Below, piece after piece: positions 46,170-64,000 of a stretch of DNA of 64,000 nucleotides (position 1 is the stretch's first letter; the number at the start of each line of letters is the position of its first letter). A program made the position numbers and the translations under genes. Source of the stretch: Erpobdella octoculata. Taxonomy: Eukaryota; Annelida; Clitellata; Hirudinida; Erpobdellidae. The stretch is from the NCBI GenBank assembly GCA_963978895.1, contig OZ022238.1, forward strand, positions 12,746,947-12,810,946, written 5' to 3'. The notes under the pieces are model-generated. The model saw only the letters and a list, made by a program, of their open reading frames with translations, searched no databases and had not been told where the DNA came from.

Positions 46170-46997
46170 TATATAGATTACATTTAAAACAAAACATAAG
46201 TCTTGCACTAAGCTGCATTACAACACAAATGTACCTTTTTTATGAATTCCTTTTTATGGGCCTGGTTCCTACTCAGAAATGTAGTCCGAGCACAAATTGC
46301 TCGTTAAAGAAATAATAACTAGTTGAGATAAGCAACGAAATAACCACACGCCATTCATCATGTTGTATCTTGACAAGTGCATTTTCTCAATTTGCGATGG
46401 GACTTGATATGCCTTAGAAGATCGTAAGTGTCATGGCTGGGAATTTCATTTATTAATAATAAAATTACGCAATGTAGTGGCAGTAAAGTTGCGCAATCGA
46501 CTCTGATAAACCGGAGACATCGGCGAATCAGTGTTTGTGCAGCATCTGACATAATCGCTCAATCTGCAGGTCTAACAGTAGAGACGGAAATGTCGTTTTG
46601 GTATTTTTAAGAACAAATGCGTTGTTGCACCAATTTTTTCTGTAATGATAAACGAAAATTTTTAAATTGTTTGGTTTGCTGTAGATATTGTAAGTAGGTA
46701 ATTAGGTACCTATATCGTTTGGAACTCTTGCAGACTACTGCAGAGCGCATAGCCTACGAAATCGGATAATTGTTTCAAAAAAAAACATTTCCATGTTAAT
46801 AATTTGTTTTTTTTAATTACCTTTTTTTCCTCGTTAAATTTGAGAGCTATTTATGGCCATGTGACCATTCTGCCCAGGGTTATGAATTTTGTCAGCGGTC
46901 TTGTTCAGGGACAATGGAATGTAAATTCTCTGGATTTTTATAATACAAAAAATATGTTTTATAAACTTAAATAAAACAAAATTTTAATAATCTGGAG

Positions 46998-47614
46998 CAG
47001 CGGTTTTCAACCAGTAGTACTCCTAAAGGGTACGCCTGCTGCGCCAAGGCCTAATGGAGTACGCAAAAATAGAGTATAAAAAAATAATTTTTACAAACTG
47101 ATACAAATATTTAATTGATGTGTTTATAAGGAATTATACAGATATAAAAAAATGTTCAGAAAAATTAGTTAGCTAGCTTTTATTAACAGTTATCACAAGA
47201 CAGTCGTATTTCAGGTTTTCGTGTTTGTGTGACAGCTTCGTTAATAAAAATTATTAATGAAATAAGCAATTAATCTACAGCTATATAAATAAAAAATGAT
47301 TAAGAATTAGAATTGGTCACAGATGTGAAATGTCAAAACTTGAACTTACGTCTAAAAATGACATTTATAAAGCTCAATGTTGAGGAATTGTGCAAGCAAA
47401 TAAACAAAACTAAACAAGTGCAGTGCTTGCCTCAACTTTCTATGCGTGTCTTCAACATTAACCATCTTTTATTTTATTCGAAAAGATTAAAAACATACTA
47501 ATTTACCTGATTTTTTCGTGCAACAATGATAATTTTAATAGAAAATTAGAAAAATTTTTTGCCAACATCTAAAAAAACTTAGCATGGGGAACTGAAAAAT
47601 ATTGGGATCCGCTA
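46998..47614 (+). mobile_element. Old Charlie-like hAT remnant
   Basis: CAGCGGTTTTCAACC at the left is the typical terminus of Charlie-type hAT elements. The right end GGGATCCGCTA is a decayed inverse. Flanks ATCTGGAG and ATCTACAG agree in six of eight bases, a plausible eroded target duplication. An open stretch at about 47313-47400 (VKCQNLNLRLKMTFIKLNVE) is similar in style to ZBED/hAT transposase C-termini but is weak evidence. Confidence 0.5.
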
Positions 47615-48237
47615 ATCTACAGCAGTAATTAAGTATATTAAAAAGTTACAGATTTAAGCTTTGGTGGTATATGGGGCGCGTCAGAGTCCTCGAGACTTAC
47701 ATAAGACTCAGCCTTCAACTTACGATGATGGTTAAAAGTCTACCCCACAACTTTGACAATTTAAATTATCAAATCAATCTTAAAAATAATCAACCAGACG
47801 TTTTTATGTTCAAAACAGAAACATCTTTGGCAGTGACGATATGGTTTATTTCATTCTAATGTATTTTTAAAATCTTCACACTTGTCTACTTGTCTCAAAA
47901 AACAACTTTCTAACTTTCTGACGACGAAAAAAATAAACAAATCTGCTGAACACTAATGCACCAAAATTTGAAACTTTTTATAAAAATAATTTTCTGTTTT
48001 TTTCAATAAATCCTTTTCATCAAATATCAACTTCATCGTGTCTGCCTGCTTGCTTGAAGGAATGCGTTGGAATATTGTTAAAATTTGAAGAATTGAGTCG
48101 TTGTCGACGGCAATACATTCGCCATTTTATTAAATTTTCAGATCAGTTGAACAAAATGTAATTAAAATTTAACCATAAATGATAAAAATTTAAATAAAAC
48201 CAATTGAAATATAAGACAAATTACTATTTCAAAATAT

Positions 48238-48340
48238 TAATTGACATTCAAAAACATTTAAAAATTAATTGACATTCAAAAACATTTAAAAATTAATTGA
48301 CATTCAAAAACATTTAAAACATTAATTGACATTTAAAAAA
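48238..48340. repeat. 28-bp tandem repeat
   Basis: About 3.7 copies of TTAATTGACATTCAAAAACA plus TTTAAAAA, with minor variation in the last unit. Confidence 0.9.
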
Positions 48341-48895
48341 AATTATATATTTTTGTCGAAGAAATAAAATCATCAGTTTTAAGCTCGTTCGAACAAAAGA
48401 ATTGATTGTTCAAATGAAAAATTTATAATAAAAACTATGTTTTTATGGGTTTATTTTTAAAAGTAGAAATTACGAACGTTAAGACGACTATCAACTAAAT
48501 TTGCTTAATATATCCAGTAGAGTCTCTTAAATATAGATAGACATAATTATTGTCTCAACATATCTGTATATAAAATAACTTTAATGAGATATATCGTTTA
48601 TATTAATAATAATTTATCTCACTGTCTCCATTATTGAAGAGGGCAAACAGGGAATGGAGAAGGTCTGACTAACAGAAGGAAAATTGAAAGCACAAAACAA
48701 CAAGTGATGGAATTCTCGCCACCTGCTAAAGATGGTTGGTTAACTGTAAACAAGCCAACAAGCTAACATACCGATATGTTCGAAGTGGTCCCGTGTGTGT
48801 GTGAAGTAAGTACTCGCTCTATTTACACACGGAAATTTATATTATATGTATATATATATATAATATATGCACTATACAAATATATATAATTATAT

Positions 48896-48920
48896 ATGTG
48901 TATGTATGTATGTATGTATG

Positions 48921-48954
<34 letters not shown>

Positions 48955-49012
48955 TGTATGTATGTATGTATGTATGTATGTATGTATGTATGTATGTATG
49001 TATGTATGTGTG
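48896..49012. repeat. TATG (CATA) microsatellite, left of the RLE retroelement
   Basis: About 28 copies of TATG with one ATAT interruption near 48921. It directly abuts the 3' end of the element at 49013-50417. Confidence 0.95.
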
Positions 49013-50417
49013 TGTTTTAACTCTTTGCGAGCTTTCGTCGCCGAAGGTCTTCAGAAGAAGAACCTCTCATTTTTAGCGTTTCGGCCCTTAAACTTCTTGA
49101 CGCTTTTAAGAGAGAGGTGGGCCCACGTCCGTTGATCAGGCGGACGCCCTTCGGCGAGAAAAATTTCCAAATTCTTAACTTGAAACACGAAAATTCAAAG
49201 TTCAGCAGAAAACTGTTCGAAACAAAACTTGAAATCGCCGGAACGATTATCGCCCAATGTAAACAAGGCTAAACCATTTCGTGTGCATCTTGTAGCGCTT
49301 TCTTTTTTCTATTAGCGAAAATCCAAAAAGATGATGGGTCGAGTTTTTTCTCGGTTTGAAAAACCAAGAGCTTTCAGCAGTTTTAACATTGAGCTGCTAA
49401 CCAACCCTCGAACGCCAACCTCGACTGCAAAAATTTCAGTCCTGAACCCTTTGGCATTCAAATCACATGCTAAATCCCTATATCTCTCCTCTTTGAAAAT
49501 ATTACTAGATTCCATGTTACTTTCCCATGGCACAGAGAGTTCAATCAGGAACATTGTCTTGGCCAAGTCAGAATATACAATTATATCCGGCTTTAAGCCG
49601 CTAGATCTCACGGCTTCTGGAAATTTTCTTTCGCCATCCAAATCAGCCGAAACCGACCAATCGTCGGCAGCACCCATCACACATTCAAAGTCTCTTGTAG
49701 ATCTGAACCTGTGGAACTTCAGATTGCCTTCTCTCAAAAAGTAGATTTTCCTTTTCTGCTGTATTCCTCTTGTCTTTGCTTTCTTACACGCTTCTTTGAC
49801 GAAGTCAAGCAATTTTCGGAGTACTTGGTTATGACGCCAAGTGTACCTCCCGTGTGAAAGTGAAAACGAACAACAGGAAAGAACGTGAATGAGAGTCTCC
49901 GATTGCCCGCATAACATGCACGAATCATCGTCTTTCAACTTCCATCTTCGTAGATTGCTGGATGACGGCAGTTGATCATAAACAGATCTAATCAAAAAAG
50001 ACAAACGTAGTGGTGTGTATTGCCAAATGTCTTTCCAAGAAAGTGAACGCTGAACAGCATTTTCCCATGTCGTCCAGTCTCCTTGTTGAGATAACTGAAC
50101 AAACTTAATCATTCTCTGGGACTCGATAGCTTTCTTTCTTTCCTGAATGACCAGACTTGTTCGTTCACTGGTGCTGGCTTTTGACCACCAAATTCGATGG
50201 GTTGACCCGAGACCCCGTTTGTCCTGTTGAACTGCCCCAACTCTTTCTGTCCAACGTAAAGAGGCTTCAGCTTCTGCGATCTCCTTTCTGGCTACCCATT
50301 TCTTTCCGGACTTTACAAGAGGTCCCATCTCCACAATTCTTTGATCCGAAGAGTTATCCAGCATTAGTTGCGTACGGATCTTGTTTATCTATTTATTTGG
50401 TGTGGTCCAGAAAAACA
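49013..50417 (-). mobile_element. Non-LTR retrotransposon with restriction-like endonuclease, 5' truncated
   Basis: The segment lies between two TATG microsatellites and carries one long minus-strand frame (50364-49312) plus about 300 bp of 3' region. In the element's own direction both flanks read CATA, consistent with insertion into, or priming at, such a microsatellite. The missing RT shows that only the 3' end was copied or retained. Confidence 0.7.
49312..50364 (-). CDS. C-terminal part of R2/NeSL-type retrotransposon protein (CCHC and restriction-like endonuclease)
   Basis: The 350-residue frame shows CMLCGQSETLIHVLSCC, which fits the CX2CX7HX4C zinc knuckle of R2-group elements. KPDIIVYSDLAKTMFLIELS then fits the PD...(D/E)-type catalytic core of the restriction-like endonuclease, followed by a basic helical region. 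This nuclease nicks the target so RT can prime. The stretch before the zinc knuckle resembles the connector after an RT, but RT motifs are absent. The frame is intact, so this copy is fairly young or a recent truncated insertion. Its initial Met is internal. Confidence 0.75.
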   Translation of the reverse strand: MLDNSSDQRIVEMGPLVKSGKKWVARKEIAEAEASLRWTERVGAVQQDKRGLGSTHRIWWSKASTSERTSLVIQERKKAIESQRMIKFVQLSQQGDWTTWENAVQRSLSWKDIWQYTPLRLSFLIRSVYDQLPSSSNLRRWKLKDDDSCMLCGQSETLIHVLSCCSFSLSHGRYTWRHNQVLRKLLDFVKEACKKAKTRGIQQKRKIYFLREGNLKFHRFRSTRDFECVMGAADDWSVSADLDGERKFPEAVRSSGLKPDIIVYSDLAKTMFLIELSVPWESNMESSNIFKEERYRDLACDLNAKGFRTEIFAVEVGVRGLVSSSMLKLLKALGFSNREKTRPIIFLDFR

Positions 50418-50636
50418 TGTATTTATGTATGTATGTATGTATGTATGTATGTATGTATGTATGTATGTATGTATGTATGTATGTATGTATGTATGTATGT
50501 ATGTATGTATGTATGTATGTATGTATGTATGTATGTATGTATGTATGTATGTATGTATGTATGTATGTATGTATGTATGTATGTATGTATGTATGTATGT
50601 ATGTATGTATGTATGTATGTGTGTGTGTGTGTGTGT
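50418..50636. repeat. TATG (CATA) microsatellite, right of the RLE retroelement
   Basis: About 50 perfect TATG units ending in a short GT run. Same strand orientation as the array at 48896-49012. Confidence 0.95.
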
Positions 50637-50897
50637 TCGAAGAAAGATTATTAATAGTCTAAAGATGATTGTGAATATGTTCAAAGTGTGTTTTAGTACT
50701 ATATTTGAATTATTAAAAACCGTGTAAGGAAGCTTTTACAATTAAAATCAAACTCGATTGGTTCGAGATGCCATTTCACTCCGCCTACAATATGTGATAC
50801 AACCAATAGGATGACGGTGAGTTTCAGCAGCCCGTTTAGTCAAGGTTTCTTAGATTAGGTTGAGTGTGTGTGAGTGTGACATTATGTATCACCTTAT

Positions 50898-50982
50898 GTG
50901 GTTATTACATTTTACATTGATGTGATTATTACATTTTACATTGATATGATTATTACATTTTACATTGATGTGATTATTACAT
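50898..50982. repeat. 24-bp tandem repeat
   Basis: Three to four copies of TGTGATTATTACATTTTACA plus TTGA upstream of the NK3-like gene. Confidence 0.85.
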
Positions 50983-51474
50983 CTAAGACTGAACATATTG
51001 AACATGTATTTTATGCGATCATTAGTGATTATTAGTAATTATTACATTTTACATCAAATACGCATTATAAGTGATTGTAATACATCATACAGGTACCAAG
51101 AAATCCCTCAACTGTGTTTACAATGGGTTATTTTTGTTGGCCATTTAGTTTCGTAACTTTGCACCATTACTAACACTTTTTTGCATGCTTTTCTTTGCTT
51201 TTTACAGCTTTTCTTCAGCTTTATTCAGAGCCCCATCTCCACCAACGTCAACAAAGCGTACCAAAACTTTTAAAATTATTTTCTCACTTCTTACTCCGTC
51301 CCAGATTTTTTGTTAGTGCAGGTCAGGAACACAAAACAAGCCCACAGAAGTAATAATCACGTGACTACCACCATGAACGACAATACATGTATACACTAAT
51401 GATCACTGCTAATGGTACACTAAATGTCTACATACAGCTCGATGATATGCTCCATATGACCAAAATCCAAATAA

Positions 51475-51870
51475 GCCATCATCATTATCCACACCATCAT
51501 CAACATTTTCATAATCATTACTATCATCACTACCATCATCCACATCACCGTCATCGTCACCATCATTATCATCATCATCATCATCGTTCCATCATCATCA
51601 TCATCAGTACTTATAAACACCACTACCAGAATTTCATTTACCACCGCTACCATAATTTTATTTACCACCACTACCATAATTTCATATATCACCACTACCA
51701 TAATTTCATTTACCACCACCATATTTACCATTTATTATAAGTATAACTACTGTGTTCATAACCATCACCCCCATTAGCACAATTACCATAATACCACATC
51801 CACCACTACTACCATCACCCCCATTAGCACCATTACCATACTACCACATCCACCACTACTACCATCACGA
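51475..51870. repeat. CAT-rich and 24-bp repeats upstream of the NK3-like gene
   Basis: 51478-51605 is an imperfect CAT/CAC trinucleotide tract. 51630-51725 has four copies of a 24-bp unit containing TTACCACCACTACCATAATT. 51740-51870 has two copies of a block with CCATCACCCCCATTAGCAC. Open frames here are low-complexity artefacts. Confidence 0.85.
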
Positions 51871-51930
51871 CGACTATTATTATACTTTCCACGAGAGCTT
51901 CCGACCGACTGAAGAGCGTTAGTTATCAGT

Positions 51931-51940
51931 TTATAAAAGG
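51931..51940 (+). promoter_or_regulatory. Candidate TATA box of the NK3-like gene
   Basis: TTATAAAAGG followed by GC-rich CCGGCC is a good TATA-box match. It would set transcription start near 51960-51970, in front of a pyrimidine-rich TCATTTCTTCTTCTCC stretch, giving a 5' UTR of about 480 bases to the ATG at 52446. Confidence 0.5.
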
Positions 51941-52445
51941 CCGGCCAAGTTCATTTCTTCTTCTCCGTGTCTTCGTAGTTGATGGCTCGCCTCGCTGTCT
52001 ACATCACTTCTATCTCTCTTCGTTTCATTACGTATTAAATACAGAAACGTTATTTTGTAGATCATTTTATCATACTTTTTATTTAAAATTTTTAACTTAT
52101 AGCATCAGAATGAATCATTTCTAGATTTAGTAAATTCTCGATTGTTCTTGAATGGATGATTTTGTTACTTCGATAAATCCTTTATGGGAATAGATCTGAT
52201 TTTCTCCCTAGTCAAGTTCGAGGTTTTCTCTCGCGTTCCATCCTATCGCCGTTCGAAGACTTGGACATAACAAGAAATCAACTTCAAACTTAAATATTAT
52301 TGAGTAGGTCTTTTCAGATGTCTTGCTTGTACGATTCAAAGGTAATACTAGTTGTTCAAACGCTGATCTCAAATCCTTAGAGAGTGTTCATAGCTAAACT
52401 ATCGGTCAGTCCTAATTTATTTAAATATACGCAATCGTTTTAAAG

Positions 52446-58402
<5,957 letters not shown>

Positions 58403-58675
58403 ACGCTGATTGGTGGTCGAATGTATGTGCTTGTGTGCGTGGTCAGTGCGTGCGTTTGTGTTTGTACGTGGTCACGTGGGAGTCTCACAAGAAAAACTGA
58501 TTCAATTTGAACTTTATTGTTTAGTTGTGTATTGACGATCAGTTTGTTACAGTAACTACGAAATTTTAATTTTATTTCAGTTTTGCCCTGTTCGAAAATA
58601 ACTAGAAAATTAGAAAAAGAAAAAAAATACTGTGTATGTTTCTTATACCAATCACTTCCGGTATCATACGTAGGC

Positions 58676-58813
58676 ATCGTCATTGTCATCGTCATCATCG
58701 ACATCCTCGACATCGATATCATCAACAACATCATCATCATCATCATCATCGTCATCTTCATCATCTTCATCATCGTCATTGTCAACGTCATCATCGACAT
58801 CCTCGACATCGAT

Positions 58814-58884
<71 letters not shown>

Positions 58885-58985
58885 CATCATCGTCATCATC
58901 ATGGTCATTGTCATCGTCATCCTCGTCATCATCATTATCATCATCTTTGCCGTCATCATCATCATCGTCAACATCATCATCATGG
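58676..58985. repeat. ATC (CAT) trinucleotide repeat
   Basis: About 300 bp of CAT/CGT-rich trinucleotides, nearly perfect at 58811-58881. About 270 bp after the NK3 stop, so possibly inside its 3' UTR. Poly-Ser, poly-His and poly-Asp frames here are artefacts. Confidence 0.95.
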
Positions 58986-59099
58986 CGATAAATTTTATCA
59001 GTTGTTCTAAAGAGCGATAAAACGTGATAACAGAAAACAACGGAAGGCGTCGAAGAAAAAAAATTTCTAAAATATGCTCGGAAGGAAATCAAAAACTGA

Positions 59100-59240
59100 T
59101 GAGTTTGTGTGTGTGCGTGCGTGTGTGTGCGTGTGTGTGTGTGTGTGCGTGTGTGTGTATGCGCGTGTGTGTGTGTGTGGGGGGGGGGTGGTTGGGTGGT
59201 TGGGTAGGTGTGGGGGGGGGGTGGTTGGTGTGTGTGTGGT
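59100..59240. repeat. GT-rich and G-run repeat
   Basis: A GTGTGC/GTGTGT tract with two runs of eight or more G separated by TGGTTGGGTGGTTGGGTAGG; G-quadruplex potential on the plus strand. Confidence 0.85.
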
Positions 59241-59953
59241 CATCATGATGTTATTTAGTTACAGTCACAGTTGATTTCCACAGCAACCGTGATAATATGG
59301 TTGAGTGAGTAGCTGCTTAAATGGAGAGAAATCAACCTGGAAGAAATTTTACTAATTGATTTTCACCAATAAAAACAAATAATTATGAAAAAATAAAAAA
59401 GGTGATGAAACATCATTTAAATAAAAGCAATTATTCCACTGTCTGTTCATTATAAACTTACGATCAAAGTTCTCCACGAGCCGAGCCAAAAAATTTAATA
59501 AATTTCGTTATGTTATGTCAAGCAAAATAAAATTAATTGTATTAGCATTTTTTTATTTATATAACTAACGAAGACATGGAATCGATAACAACCTTTTGTT
59601 TATAATTAATTTGAACAGTACAAGACCTACCTGGACAGTACATGCGTACTAACTACTTGGACAATACATGTGTAAGACTTACCTGGACTAGAGAGCATAT
59701 TACTTAGCTGTTTGCTCAAACCCTCTTTTGATCTGAGCACTTTGTATCTGTGTAATTGTACTTGTTTGTATGCTTTACAAGTGAAGGGCATTCCGGATGG
59801 TGTATTTATGTTCAAACACTTTTGCTTGTTTATATAATCCTTGGTTTAAAGTCACTATAGTTAATTATTATATCAACGAAATAATGAAAACGTGAAAACG
59901 ATACGTGCTAGTCTAGTACATGTGTTATACCGTCGTTATCCATTTATGGACAT

Positions 59954-60083
<130 letters not shown>

Positions 60084-60089
60084 GACAGT

Positions 60090-64000
<3,911 letters not shown>

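Noticed and set aside
51387..51740. His-rich frame upstream of NK3 as an extra exon
   Set aside because: It is CAT/CAC repeat DNA upstream of the TATA box and not joined in phase to the gene.

Overview
This window is animal nuclear DNA from an AT-rich, repeat-dense invertebrate genome. Spliced GT-AG genes, an NK-class homeobox gene, four-pass membrane protein genes and many families of degenerate transposable elements (TEs) all point to a metazoan. The mix of Penelope-like, CR1-like, hAT, P-like and Mutator-like elements, tRNA-derived SINEs and long CATA and CAT microsatellites suggests a lophotrochozoan (annelid or mollusc), but the species cannot be fixed from the sequence alone.

Four genes can be assembled with consistent splice phases and intact frames. 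Three belong to one family of CD20/MS4A-like four-pass membrane proteins. Copy A (plus strand, 3068-5752, 3' part only) is near the left edge. Copies B (minus, 17650-20378, 293 aa) and C (minus, 22730-25174, 285 aa) are complete six-exon genes in tandem. A stray first exon (6822) and a truncated duplicate exon (18315-18392) show ongoing birth and death in the cluster. All three C-terminal tails carry a PPxY motif. The fourth gene (plus, 35356-41817, 12 exons seen) resembles WDCP, the WD-repeat and coiled-coil protein. At the right is an additional developmental gene, a bagpipe/NK3-type homeobox gene (plus, 52446-58402, two exons, 478 aa) with a TATA box upstream.

The rest is largely a stratified record of transposition. 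At 1-2720 one non-LTR element has inserted into another. From 6926 to 14935 lie two Penelope-like elements (PLEs). One is split by a 3.07-kb foldback-type element whose inverted ends are 20-bp tandem repeats. The other ends in a hammerhead-ribozyme-like sequence. Helitron-like ends (CTAG next to a GC hairpin) recur at 12.0, 12.7, 15.5, 23.7 and 27.5 kb. A second array pair in inverted orientation (25.6 and 28.0-28.5 kb) encloses about 800 bp of perfect CATA repeat. A 3.2-kb DNA transposon of unrecognised superfamily (29931-33085) and a Mutator-like MITE with a 9-bp target duplication (33497-34413) precede the WDCP-like gene. Introns of that gene hold a SINE, a truncated retroelement and a hAT element with a second hAT inside it. 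Another nested hAT pair and two more hAT elements lie at 43.8-47.6 kb. A fragment of a restriction-like-endonuclease retrotransposon sits between two CATA microsatellites at 48.9-50.6 kb.

The four gene models are independent of the TEs. Insertions occur in introns and intergenic DNA and leave the exons intact. The best candidates for undescribed biology are the foldback element, the PLE with a long acidic C-terminal tail and ribozyme-like 3' end, and the unclassified transposon.
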